From: Tubiluchus corallicola
Taxonomy: Eukaryota > Priapulida > Priapulimorpha > Priapulimorphida > Tubiluchidae
Direction of reading: 5' to 3'
NCBI GenBank assembly: GCA_030141605.1
Contig: JAQGDQ010000121.1
Location: 519,222 to 583,221 of the forward strand
Length of the DNA stretch: 64,000 bases
Every line of letters begins with the position of its first letter. Within the stretch, counting starts at the first letter, position 1. Under the pieces are notes generated by a model. That model searched no databases. It saw nothing but the letters and a program-made list of their open reading frames with translations, and was not told where the DNA came from. The position numbers and the translations under genes are program-made. Shown in pieces: positions 11,640 to 24,200 of the stretch.

Positions 11640-13078
11640 CCTAAGGTGATTAATAATACATTGTGGGATGACCTTCTATTGTCGTGAAAATCCCCGAGAA
11701 ACTAATTTGGCGAGAAGTTCTTTGGTTTTCATTAATTCGTAATTACTTTAACGAAAGCCAGCATGGATCTCTTCCTGGTAGGTCAACTGTCACCAATTTG
11801 TTAGACTGTCTTAATAAGTGGACTAAAATCTTTGATGATGACAATAGTTCTGGTGTAAATATTATATATCTAGACTTTCGTAAAGCATTCGATTCACAGC
11901 CTTTCGAGCGTTTGTTGTTTGCTGGTATCCTCATATGAGTAATGAAGGGATAAACTCATTCGTTGGAACACAGCGCGCAGTCTTAAATGGATTGTCTACT
12001 GAGTAGATCCATGTTCGTAGTGGTATTCCACAAGGAATGCTTAGTGGTCCCTATTGTTTAATATTATAAGTGAATGATCTGACAGAGCATGTTATTTCAT
12101 CTATTAGCATGTTTGTTGATGATGTTAAATTACACCGGCAGATTAAGTCACTATTTAATTCTGATATGTTACAGATAGAGCTAGACAGCATTGAATCTTG
12201 GTCTGATCAATGGCTGCTTCAGTTGAAACCAGTTAAGTGTGCTTCGCTCAGAGTCAGACAGGCCAATGTTGATACTTCTTACACTTTACTTAATGGTATG
12301 GTACCTCAAGTTGATAACGTCCGAGATCTCGGGGTTTACATATCTGATTCACTGAAATTTAATGATCATATTGCTTATATTATCAAGACTGCTAACCAAA
12401 AAAATTGGCATATTAGAAAATCAATTGTATGTTGCGAGTCATCAGTTATTGTACATATTTAAAAGACTCTAATCAGTGCCCCTGCTGAAGTATGCAGTCG
12501 TCGTTTGGGCACCGCAATACGTGTCTTTTAAAGAAATGCTGGAAAAGGTTTCACGAAGATGGCTACCATCTTGCTAGTGATCTGGATTTTAACAATATAT
12601 CTACCTTACAGGAGAGACGTGACACAATTGATCTTGTCAACGTGTTTAAAATGTTGAATGAGAACACAGTCTTGGATCCGAGAGTTACGTGGTCATGAAC
12701 GAAAACTACATGTCAGATATTCACGCACAAGTATAAGGAAGCACTTTTTCTCTAACCGTGTGCAAAAGTGCAACAATCTAGGCAGTGATATTGTTAATGC
12801 CCCCAATGTTGAGTCCTTTAAAGGACCACTGAGGGGAGTGCGTTGAAAGCATTTTTTATATGCGAACACTCTTGCAACTTTTGAAGAAAGCTTTGATTCA
12901 TGGAAACCTTGAAAACGTGGAGTCTTCCTGTGATCTCAGAGCATGACTCACCCAGTTAAGTCTCCTGCGTTTTATCTTTCTGCTCCACTTTTCTTCCTTG
13001 ACTTTGTGGCACAAATCTTTGTGACTTATAACCATATAATCTATAATCTTTGCTCAATAAAGACTAAAGAGCAAAAGT
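11640..13078 (+). pseudogene. Decayed LINE (CR1/Jockey-type) reverse transcriptase, 3' half
   Basis: Four broken reading blocks follow RT order. Block 11684-11938 has 'SQHGSLPGRSTVTNLLDCLN' and 'IIYLDFRKAFDS' (fingers and first catalytic Asp). Block 12070-12462 has 'FVDDVKL' in place of YADD and 'SWSDQWLLQLKPVKC' (thumb). Blocks 12492-12698 and 12658-12846 have 'TLQERRDTIDLVNVFKMLN' and 'IRKHFFSNRVQKCNNL', a typical LINE C-terminus. Blocks are separated by stops or frameshifts, so the copy is inactive. A 3' non-coding tail with AATAAAG near 13057 ends just before a DNA transposon. Confidence 0.85.
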
Positions 13079-13117
13079 AACTGGCAATATGAGTAATCAT
13101 TAACTTTTAATACGTCT

Positions 13118-14029
13118 GTTGGGAGCCGTTTGGACCACTGCGCCAAGTAGACCACTTGATGCGCTAAAAGTAGTGTCCTACATGGGCAGCCCAAGTAGGA
13201 CACTAGCGATTTTTGTCGAGAAACTTGCTCTGGCAAAACTTGTTTCCAGTTTATATTACCATTGTTTATAAGTATTGTTATGACATAATAAAGCATAAAA
13301 CAAAATTTCTTTTAGAAACGGAAATTCCTTGGCAATTTACAAATGCATTTCTTACAATAATTTCATCATTATGATTAACTCCATTAATATATCATAACAT
13401 TAAACCTAGTATCTAATGCTTTAAAGAGAGAAATCCTGCACACAGTTATTACAGAAATAATCGCAAATTTAAAAATGAGACAGATGCTGCTAAGCCTTCA
13501 CAACACCAAAAAGTAATTTTTAACATTTAAGAAAAGCAAGGATAATTAGTTTTAATATTATCAGTAGTATTGTAACATGTAGGGCACTGTCCTACATGGC
13601 TCGCTAGCCCATGTAGGACACATAGATCGCTAGAACGTTTACTTATAAGAAAACAATTATTTGCCCAAGAGGTAGTGAAACGGATCACCTGTTTGTGAAG
13701 TGAGACAAAATCAAAAATGATATACCTTAAACAAATGTTGAATTCGCAAAAAAGTGGGGTTTTTTCACTTCAACAACATTAATATCGAAACCAAATTTAA
13801 TATTGTCCGTTCTACCAGCTCAGAATAAAATTCTTTTATTTTATTAGATGTATAATAAATTATTCAACGTGTATTAACGTTTTTAATTATTATTATTACA
13901 TAAACAAGCACAACGGACGGTGTCAGTACACTTAACGACTGAATTCACGACCTGTCTCTAGTGTCCTACTTGGGTAGCCCAAGTAGACCAATTGGTCTAC
14001 TTGGCGCAGTGGTCCAAACGGCTCCCAAC
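13118..14029. mobile_element. Non-autonomous DNA transposon with multi-hairpin ends
   Basis: The two ends are near-perfect inverted repeats of 36 bp, starting TTGGGAGCCGTTTGGACCAC at 13119 and, inverted, ending at 14028. Just inside each end is a palindromic block built from GTCCTAC and GTAGGAC arms: 13172-13204 on the left and 13966-14004 on the right. A third lies in the middle at 13588-13620. The interior is AT-rich and has no transposase ORF. A clear target-site duplication was not found; the flanks GTCT and AGAC may be extra inverted-repeat bases. About 910 bp in total, MITE-like; superfamily unknown. It lies about 330 bp upstream of the XXYLT1 start codon. Confidence 0.82.
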
Positions 14030-14359
14030 AAGACTATTGTCCGACAGAGCGTGAAAAAATCAACAGAAAATTCCATAGAAATAATAATTGAATTGTTAGA
14101 CACAGAACGATAGTGAATTGAAAGAAGAAGCGGTTACTGGGTCAAGGCATAGCAAGCTAGCGCTATCTCTTTTTGGAAACAGTGATGTGATGTATTGTAG
14201 TGATTATCGTACAGTTGAGTTAGGATTATCAGCCGCCTATGTCACTTTTTTATTAAATAAAAGTAGAGAAGTGATTCAAGTAGTGTGATCTTTATTAAGG
14301 CTGACGCCCGGGAATATTATGCTTTCTGTGTAGCCTATACGGTAGCAAGGCCAACAAAA
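14030..14359 (+). promoter_or_regulatory. Presumed promoter and 5' UTR of XXYLT1
   Basis: This is the only sequence between the transposon and the XXYLT1 start codon, so the core promoter is here or inside the element. I see no convincing TATA box. The frame is open from a GTG at 14285, but the ATG at 14360 is the first methionine and leads straight into the membrane anchor. Confidence 0.35.
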
Positions 14360-16472
14360 ATGCTTCTAGAAACCATTTTTCGTTACAGTAGTCGTTGCCG
14401 TTCCAATACAGTGAAAGTGTGCATATGTGGAATTGTTATTATTTTATTATGTTATTTGTATCTCTGTGTAAGAGTGCCTGTACAGAATTACGTGGTGAGA
14501 CAATTTGTAGCTAGTGCTGAAAATATTAAACTAGTAAAAGTTTCTAATATACATGATAACATGGATGAAGCAGTCGAGAAATATTTGGAGCACGAGAAAG
14601 AACTGCTAATGGAAGATGATCACGAAACAGAAATCCGTATCCGTAAACAGCATTCCTTCGAAAATGCTACCCAGCCGTCTTATGTTAATTTAACTGATTC
14701 AGGCACTATTATAGATGTTGTGATTTTATTTACAAATGCGAAACATAATGCCAGACTTATACAAAAATTTAGCATTACAGTCAAGTCTATCATTGTTCAC
14801 TCCTCAGTTTGCATAAATTTTCATATTATTGCTGACCATGATAGCCGGCTGATTGCTGGAGATATATTGTCTCCTATAATACAGTCAAAACAGCTTGAAG
14901 AGAAGAAGGATAATGACCATCCCCTTGTGTTTCAGGTACAGTAGTACTATGATGAAAATGCTATGAAAAAATTAATGTGCTAGTTTTCAGGTACTTATCA
15001 AAAAGTAAAAAAAATTCTACTTTATAAGATAATCAGAGAAAGGGTGATATGAGATCATGAACTCACTGTATAATTAATGAAGACATTATCGAGTACAGGG
15101 TTAAAATTTCATTGTACATTTAGTAGGCACTTGGTTTATAGAATTAAGCAAGCAGTAATTTTCATTACTGCATAAAAATGCTTTAATCAGTTAACAAAAG
15201 TTAATCAGTTGCTAAGAAGTGACTGATACTTTCTATGGCTTAATTTAACCACATCACGTAATGCTCAATAATGCATTGCGAATAAGCTGTTGTTATCAGC
15301 TAAAAATACGATGTGTTAAAAGTAAAGCAACAAAACAAAAAAGTAAACGTGCATAATGCAGTGTATGTAGATGTGCTACGCAAAGGTGCTCTGACAATTT
15401 CCTAAGCTAATGTTTTGCTGGAGTGACACAATTCAAAATTAATGTTGTTATTGTTTCTTGCTTCTCAATGACCAATACTGGATGCCCATGATTTGAGCTA
15501 AGCAGGTAGCACCATTTCAAAGAACTACCAATAAAAGCTGGAGTGGCTAACTGACATTCTGAAATAATTAGCAATTATCTTCTTTATGAAAGTCAGTATG
15601 ATATGTGTGGACAGCGAAACATGTTCTGTTGGTGAATTCACCTTAGTGTATCCTTGTGGTACTCACAAATTATGATTTTAATAAAACAGAAATGATGATG
15701 CTTAAATTTAGCAAAATTTTAATTCATGTCATTACTTAGCCAGGCTGTAAATTGCTGAACAACATTCTTAGTAAACCAAATTCACTTTCCTGTTACTCTG
15801 TTTTAGGTTAATTATCTTGACATGGACACCCTTGCAAAGGAGCTACACCAGGTGATCTTACCATTTCAGTCATTGTTTAGCAAACGTGGAGCATATTATA
15901 GCGATGCAATTTTTTATCTCTCGACAGCAATACACAAAGTCGTCGATCTCCATAAAGTAATTATGTTGGATTGTGACCTTAAATTTACAACAGACATAAA
16001 ACTACTCTACGAAGAATTTGATAAGTTCAAAAACACAAATGTCATTGGAATTGCACATGAAATGCAGCCTGTTTACCGGCACGTGTTTCACATGTATCGA
16101 CGGTCTAACCCTGAAACACGTGTTGGATCACCGCCTCCTAGTGGTCTCACAGGATTTAACAGTGGCGTGATGTTGCTAGATTTAGACAAGATGAGAAAGT
16201 CAGATTTATACAATCAGTTTCTGGATGAGAAGGTGATAAGCAGTTTAGCAGCAAAATATATGTTTAAAGGTCATCTAGGTGACCAAGACTTATTCAGTTT
16301 AATAAGCTTAGAGCACAGTGAATTATTTCATATTCTGCCTTGTACTTGGAACTATCAACTCTGTAAATGGTGGAAAGACAATGGATACAAAGATGTTTTT
16401 TATCAATACCACTCATGTTTGGGTGATGTGAAAGTGTACCATGGCAACTGTGGTAGTCCCATACCAGACTGA
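14360..16472 (+). CDS. XXYLT1: Xyloside alpha-1,3-xylosyltransferase 1
   Basis: Two exons, 14360-14935 and 15807-16472, join in phase 0 through a GT-AG intron and encode 413 aa (human about 393). The enzyme is a GT8-family glycosyltransferase of the ER membrane. It adds the second xylose, from UDP-xylose, to Xyl-Glc O-glycans on EGF repeats such as those of Notch. Residues about 18-37 are a hydrophobic type II anchor. The catalytic domain begins near 'DVVILFTNAKHNARL'. The metal/donor DxD motif is in 'IMLDCDLKF' (Asp247, Asp249). Strong family blocks follow: 'GIAHEMQPVYRHVF', 'GLTGFNSGVMLLDLDKM', 'FKGHLGDQDLFSLI', 'CTWNYQLCKWW'. The near-terminal 'KVYHGNCGSPIPD' carries the HGN motif (His404). 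All key residues are present, so the gene looks intact. It converges on the VWA3B-like gene. Confidence 0.95.
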
Positions 16473-17084
16473 TCTGCACATCACAGCCCATTGCACTTGC
16501 TAGTCTAGCTACTTCTGCATGACAACTTGATATTATTATGGACCAATGTAATGAATACAAGTTTTGCCATGTCAACCTGTGATATGATAGTGTATTTTTA
16601 TATTGAATTGTAATATGCATGTTAATAGCATTTATATTTTTCCATCCAACTGACATCAGTACTGCAAGTGTTTAATTAGGGTATATTTTTCGTATTACCT
16701 AATTGATGGAAATTTTCGACAGTACAAGCAATGCTGTCCTTGCTATGGTTACACTCAACCCCAAGCCCACTGTTATTATCTGATGTGGAGCACTGGCAAC
16801 ATGAATAGTGAGAGAGTAAAGGTTGAGGTTATACAAGTTGCGTTTATTTTGGTTATTCTGCGTGCTTGGCACAGAAACAGTTGACACACGTGCAATTTTT
16901 TCACAAGTTAGTATGATACGTCTTATGGACTGTTACCTGTGTAATTTATGTAGTTACAGCGTAACTTATAACATTTATGCATTTTTTTTATAATATTTTA
17001 TAGAAGTCACATTTAAGCAGTATCTTTCCAATCAAACCGTCTCTGGGAAAGATCTGTTTCTAGAGATGAAGAAAATGCTGGCTG

Positions 17085-17295
17085 TGATCACAGTTCTCTT
17101 TCTGAAAGATGTTTCTTCTTCATTCACTTTGCCATTTTAACTGCTGTGCATATTTTAGGTAATTACTGTTAAAGTAATTGTACATTGAGTTTGCTTAAGT
17201 TATCGTTTCATTTTCTGTGTTCTTAAAGATAAAAATTAAAAGATTTTTGGCAGTATAAATTTGCTTAGTTGAAAAAATTGAAAGTTTTCTACAAT
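17085..17295. repeat. Diverged direct repeat, copy 1 (partner 18200-18420)
   Basis: Shares ordered blocks with 18200-18420, for example 'aactgctgtgcat' near 17140, 'ttaaagtaattgta' near 17170, 'aagataaaaatt' near 17227 and 'gaaagttttc' near 17280. There is no ORF and the origin is unknown. Confidence 0.6.
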
Positions 17296-18199
17296 TTTTA
17301 AATTAACAAGAGAAATATTAACTGCTGCTGTTGAAGAAGTCATATTCAGATTTATATGAGACCACCCAGAGTGAGTATTGAACACACCCCAATTCAAAAA
17401 TATTTTTATGAAGTTTGCCAGTATTTCTCAAGATGGAAAAGACGTCACTTACATTTTGTTTACCCATTTACAATAATTAAAAGTAATTGTTAAATAAGTA
17501 CACTAATTACAGTGCAAATCTTTACAGTGTAAATTTTTTCTCAGTAATTCGTTAGCATTGTTAGATTTGTCATATACACAAACATTTGTTTCTATCACAA
17601 CGTGCTCAACATAATAATCATTCAGAAATGTCCACTTATGGCCAGCCTATTGGGTGCATGCCAAATTGGCGATCGGTAGTTTCACAGCAAAGAATGACAT
17701 GCGATTGGAACAACACTGTGTTAATTAAAAACGTAATACATTTTTTGTTTAAATGTTAGGTTTAATTGTTTTTGTGAAGTTAGTATTTATCCTTAACTCT
17801 ACTTGTGAACAACAGTGATAGCCTTTTTAGTTGCAGCATTTAAGTAAAACCTGTTTTTCTTTGTTCACTAAAATAATGCAATTTACAAGCTCCAAATGTT
17901 TTGTCAGGAAATATAATTGAAAAGCATAAACAATTGTACATTTTAATACATTGTTGTATTGCAATTTCAAAATTTATTCTTATATGCTGAGGTGAGTAGT
18001 TTTGGTTTAGTTAGCTGTAGTAATTAGTTTTTTTTATATTTATTATTGATGTTAGTTCTAGTTTTCATGCACTTTGCTATTTTCTTGTCAATTATATTGG
18101 TGGTGAACTGACAATGAATTTGGTCTCGCCAATATTATATCTTCTTTGAAAGTTCCAATTAATTTCTGCAAAATTACATTTTTGTAAGAGCGTGAATGT

Positions 18200-18420
18200 G
18201 GGCTATTTCCAGAAAATGTGTCCCTTTCTCATTCATTTTCACAGTCACTTCGTTATTTCAACTGCTGTGCATGTTTTATGGTATTTATTGTTAAAATAAT
18301 TGTATGCTGAATTTATTCAAGTTATTCTTTCAATTTTTATATTTTTAAAATAAAAATTGAAAAGTTAATGGCATTAAAAATTTATTTACTTTAAAAATTT
18401 TAAGAAGTTTTCCACTGATG
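18200..18420. repeat. Diverged direct repeat, copy 2 (partner 17085-17295)
   Basis: Same orientation as copy 1, about 1.1 kb away. Matching blocks include 'aactgctgtgcatgtttta' near 18259 and 'aaaataaaaattgaaaag' near 18347. It may be an old segmental duplication or two insertions of one short element. Confidence 0.6.
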
Positions 18421-19560
18421 TATCAAGCACTGTTTTGTAGTATGGAGAGAGACTTTCTGTCAGTCGTGTCTCATCGGCTTGAAACGTTAGCTGATGAGTG
18501 GCCACAGCAAATATTGCAATTATGCAGTGAGAGACAAAAAATGCTTTGTTGATCATGTGGTCAACCAAAGAATACATGCTGACTTACAAAATTAATGTAT
18601 GCTGAACAGTATATGTAATGCAAAATATATGCTACATCACTCTATGCATCTTTCAAAATTTATTAAAAATCTACACTTTGTAGTTTAAATCTGTCAGTCA
18701 TAGTACACAGTTAAAAAATGCAGTTTTTGTCTACATACTTGTTTTCAATATTTAGAAAGATTCATACACGCCTCAAAAAACAAAATGCTACTCGACATAG
18801 CCAAATAATTCTGTTTTAACACTTTTATTGATGTCTCATCTCATTTGTGTTTACTAGGCTGTTGCCATAGCTTGGTACATAGTGACCCCAAGCTCTAGTA
18901 AACAATTTATACCCATGTTTTATTCGTGTCAGTTTTTCTGAAAAATTTCAATTGACTTAAGTTCTTTAGTTAAAGACATTTATATTTATAAATTTATTGC
19001 TGGAAATTGTCTCTTAAAGTACGCATCAAACTGTTGTTGATCAGATAACACAATGCAACCAAAAAAAATTAAAAAATACAAAATTGTATGTAATTATATA
19101 CCTTATATGGTATTATATATTACACAACAAGACAGGGTTGTGCAAGTGTTACATTTCACACAACAGTGAATTAGTATGGTCACCGTTTTCTTATAAAATG
19201 TTGTAACCACGATTTTTACAAGTACATTCTATAGATATCAGCCTTCTAGTCTATATCTTTGACAGTTGTAATTATTATTACTAGCAACAAGTTGCCAGTT
19301 TGAATATTTGACAGTATACACCATGCATAACTTTTACTCATTAAAATAGGTATCTGGAATATCAGAGTAGTTGTATACTACTCTCTTGTTAGTTATCATA
19401 AGCAATAGACTAAAAATTGTCTTATTTTTCACTAATCTTGTGATGAATTTGTCATGATTTTGATCTGATATTAAAGAAATTTTCAAGAAATCTGATTTTC
19501 AAGAAATAGCCAAAATTATCACAATGCAGCTTTCATACATGAAATTTTTCACAAATTCTA

Positions 19561-21276
19561 TTAATTTGTATATGTTAGTTCTTTCTCCATAGACACATCT
19601 TTTGCATTTTCATCAACAGATGGCGTATCTCGGTCATTTTGAGCCATTTCAATGAGTGCAGACGAGCTACCATTCATTTTATTGTCTATTTTAAGGTCAT
19701 TGTTATTTGAAGCAATACATGCAATTTCAGATTTTCCTTCATCAGTGGGAATTTCATTGTGACGTTTATCATTTACCTCATGTTTTGCCTCATGATCATC
19801 GTCATTACCTTCTTGGACATGGTTATCATCATCACCATCCCTGCTTACAGATGATGCAGTAGATGATGATGCAGTTCTTGCACTATTTGCAGGATTAGAC
19901 CTGGTGTTTAATGATGATGATTTCCCACCTAGTAAGGACAAGCTTGATGAAGATGAACCAGATGTGCTAACTGATGACATGCTGCTGGATTGTCTTCCCG
20001 AAATGAGGGGCTCGCTTGGCTCCACTTTTGATGACAGTCTAGAACTGACTTTTTCGGAACCGCTTTCTTCATCAGAGTAAGTTCGATCTTCTTCAGATGA
20101 AATGCTGGCAGCATCCGTATCTGTGTTGTTGCTGTGGGTAATCGTGGATGAAGATGACAAGTCCAGCTTTAGTGTGTTCATGCCCCGTGATACAGTGGAA
20201 TTTGATTGAGATGTTGTGCAAGGAGACAGCACATCTAGATAATCTGTCTGGCTAGAAGTGCAACGCTGCATTGTTTGCATAGACTTATTAATAAGTGGGT
20301 TTACTGCCTGCTTCTGTGGTGCACTGAGATATCCATATTTCTGCCAAAAAAAATCCAGAGACAATCAATAAATTGCCAAAGACAAACCTTACCCGCCATA
20401 ACTTGATGCTTAACAATAAAACAATAAAAGGAAATTGCAAATCATATTCCATTTTATCATGCAAAAAAGAAAGCAACATATGTTAATTAGAATAGAGGAA
20501 AACTTTTAGTGGGATCTTACAGTAAAAACTAACTGTCTGCCACAGGAAGTCATTTACCATTCTAACAGCAGCTTTACTTCCTACATTTAAACATTGCTGT
20601 CAAGCATGATATCCTACTGGTTTCTTGGACAACGACAATCTTCCTGCTAATGTGCAGTATCATTCTTCTCATGCATTGCCGTGGGCCCTAGTGGCGGTAG
20701 AAAGTATTTCAGACTTTCTTAATTTAGTATTACTTTCGTGCATTTATTGGATTGATCTCCCACTATCTCTTGATACACTGAGCACTATGTTCCCAATTGA
20801 CAGACCTCCAGTGGCTTAAAGTAAGGTTCTGATCAGAAAGGTCGAGTGGCTTTGTGGTGTCATGGTAAGCATAGCTGCTCAGAAAGTGGAAGGTCTTGGG
20901 TTCAACTCCTAATGTAGTACGTAATTTTTCAGACTTTCTAATTTAGTAATACTTTTATTGGATTGTCCTTACTGTTGTAGTCCAGGCTTGTTTTATCAGA
21001 GGCTTTCTGGATCTCACATTTGGTCTGGCCAGTTGATTGCCATTCCTAACAGCTGCCACAGCACGAAACTTTCGAGTGTTGTTACCAGACGGTGGTGGTA
21101 AAACTGGTTTTCTAATACGATTATTACTGGGTAACGATGGTTTTTTAACTGCAGCAGAAGGAAGGTAGGAATGAAGTCCAGATAACGATGAGGCCCTAGC
21201 TACAGGTTTATTTCGGCTAGTGTTGAGCGCAGAATCATCAACTGCATCGCTAATTAAATCCAAAGTTGTCAATGAT
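19561..21276 (-). other. VWA3B: VWA3B-like exons 27-28: disordered C-terminal tail
   Basis: Exon 27 encodes a basic, Pro/Asn-rich stretch ending 'KPLIKQAWTTT'. Exon 28 (20340-19561) starts 'KYGYLSAPQKQAVNPLINKS' and then runs as Ser-rich, acidic low complexity to the stop. The tail is probably disordered. The exon 27 donor abuts a SINE-like repeat. Confidence 0.75.
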
Positions 21277-24200
21277 CTGAAAAAATCCATATTTGTGACT
21301 GTTAATAGACAAAGTACTGTCGTCATTTGTTTTAAACGTTACTACTTATATACTGGGGTGTACCCAAAATATGCAATACATAATTTAAAAATTAATTTTT
21401 TGGAAACTCAAACAGCAAGAATAAGCATGAATACTCCAAATGCAAAACAATTCTGGAAGTGATTTTTGCTCAGATTTATAAATGAAATAAAGTTTAGCAA
21501 AATATAATTACTCTGCACTCAATAATTTATACCATTAAGATATTAAGACACATTAACTTCAGCACTAAACAGACACCAATCAGTTTGCATCTACGTAATT
21601 TGTTTCTTGTGTTGTGAGTAACTTAGTCTACAATACGTAATTTGTTTTTATGTGGTGTAAATTAGTCTACAATACCTTGTATGTCCTCTGCTTTGCAGTT
21701 CTCTGATGTATCGTACTGTGTGTATGAATCTCGAATGTCCAATCTTCACAATGTTTCTCCTAATTGATTTTACCTGCGAATATCACAAGTACTACAGCAT
21801 GATAAAAAATCACAAGCAGCCAACCTGCTGTAACTGGAGAAAAAACAGACAGGTTGACGTCAAAGACCACTCAACTTAAGCAGGTACAGTTATTCGACTT
21901 CCAGAACAGTTTTTCTCAGAAGGGTACTTGGTTTTATACGTGGATCAGCATTGTACTTCACTTTTACTAAAACACAAGACCCACTATCTGAAGTAAGATA
22001 TGTTATCGTTAAGAAACATCATGAACAGCATACAATATCAAGAATATTTTCATTGCTTTTGATTTTAAATTGAAATTATCCAAAGGAGGGCAAATGCCCA
22101 AATAAAACACGCAGATGTAGTTAAATTTTACATCTCAGCCCTTTATTGTCAGGCCATCACCAAAAACAGATTGAAATCAAAATTTGCTTAAAAATTAGTT
22201 TTTCATCCAGGTAATCTCAAGTGACTATAACGATTATTCTTAAGATAACAAACTAAGTTATAAGATGATAATTCCAAAGTTATTGCTAATAAATTTTAGT
22301 CTATTTTACTTTAAAATCAACACTGATCTGCTATATCATGCTATGCTATACAGACTACAATATCATGCAAAAATTCTCTTATGTAACTCTAATATTTTAA
22401 TTCTAATTGGCCCCAAGCCTAGTTTCATGTCAAATGCCTAATGTACCAGGCATTGGTGCAGGACCTAAACCAATAGCTAATAATTAACATTAGAAATGCC
22501 ATAGACTTATGTAGGAGTACCTATATTTCACTATAATTATTAACATCTATACCTTTTTGTACATACCTACACATCTTTAGTGGCAATTTACGCCTCATGA
22601 ACATGCAAAAAAATAAATCCTAATATAATGCCAAAAAGATTTCTAGTAATTTCTGCAGTACCTTCTGATTAGTATAAGTAAAAATCATGTAATATCTGGG
22701 TAATTCTTCATCAGGATTAGGTACCCTGTGCACGACGCCTGGTATGTAACATTCTCTCAGTTCTGTCCGCATTCTCTTCACCAAAACAAAATCTCCGATC
22801 TGAAAATATTATAGGAGTGGAAAAAGAACAGAAAATAAACATCATGCACGTTTTTCTGCTGAATATAAAATACAGTGTTTCAGAGTTACAGAGTCTCTAC
22901 TAGTTCAGTAGATGCTTCTAGGGAATATGCAGTCTTGGCATGCAGTCAGTGCAACAAACCTTATCACTTGTATAAGAAGGTAGCCTTTTTTGAGTAAATA
23001 AAAGACACGATCAGTGGTGATTCACTGGAAAAAAATCTCACTGCTGAAAAACAAACACTTTTTCACCAAATGGAAAAAGACGTTTTTCACTACTAAAAAA
23101 CAAACAGTTTTCACCAAAATTATTAAACAAATTTCATTTAGAACTTGCTTCAAATGTAAAAATGGAAAAGATATGTTATTTGACTTAACAACTCTGGTAA
23201 AACAAATCTTACATAGTGTTAGACAAGACTGGTTAATAATAACTAAAATAATCTGGACTTTGTCTTTCTTTATTTTATTTCACAACATTAATAGCCTTAT
23301 CGTTAACACTAATGACTTACTCGTAGCATTGGACAACTGTGAGCACCCCCAGTCATTATAATAAACTGGGTGGGTACAATTTGAGGATCAATGTCAAACA
23401 TGTCCACTAAAGCATGTTGCTTATTCACAGACTTGACAACTACACCTACAAAATATAATTAGTTTCTAAAAAACACGTAAATAAATTGCTGAACAAAGTC
23501 AGTAACAAGAAAAGATATCATATGTATTTTTACAAGTAATTACATATTTTCTACATGCACACAGCACAGTAAAAAATGCAGCATTTCTTAATTTTTGTAG
23601 TAAGTCGATTATTATTGTTTTTATTCTTGAGAATACTGGTTAAGTGACATGATATTTACTTTAAACAAGAGCAATATGTTATTTAGCAAGTGTTATTAGT
23701 TAGCAAAGTGAGCTTACCAGTATAGTAAAGTCCATCTTGCTCACTTCTAGCAATGACGGTTGACCCTCTTAACATGTCTATCGGTCTACGACGCAACAAT
23801 TCCTTTTTCGGTGTGGATTTGGCTTTTAAAAATGCCTGTCAAAAAAGTTCTCAGTAATTAAGTTAATACAAAAAAATTATGCAATGCTTTTACATATATG
23901 GTCAAATTACTGGTGCTGCATAATTTTGCATTCATAATTCATAATCTTGCACCACAGCATTGTGCACTACAGTGCAAGCTAAATAACACAAGTTCATTTA
24001 CCAATGAAACCCTTTCTGCTTGCTTTAAAATGTAAAGTAAAATGAATGATTTTAACAACTTAATAATTAGTAGAAATTAGTATCACTACTGCCCTAATAT
24101 ACTGCTTTTGCAATTGATGCGACTTTATTAAAGCTCATTAACAGTTACTTAAGAAATAGAAAATAGAAAGTTAAATTATCAACAAATGCAGTTTAAGAAG

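Larger units (their letters stand above)
16473..19560. other. Intergenic between convergent XXYLT1 and VWA3B-like genes
   Basis: This holds the 3' UTRs of both genes and no recognised coding exon. A minus-strand AATAAA at 18993-18998, about 560 nt past the VWA3B stop, is one possible poly(A) signal. A diverged repeat pair lies at 17085-17295 and 18200-18420. Confidence 0.5.

Noticed and set aside
14285-14359. GTG-initiated 25-codon N-terminal extension of XXYLT1
   Set aside because: There is no ATG in it, and the ATG at 14360 gives a normal type II anchor close to the N-terminus.
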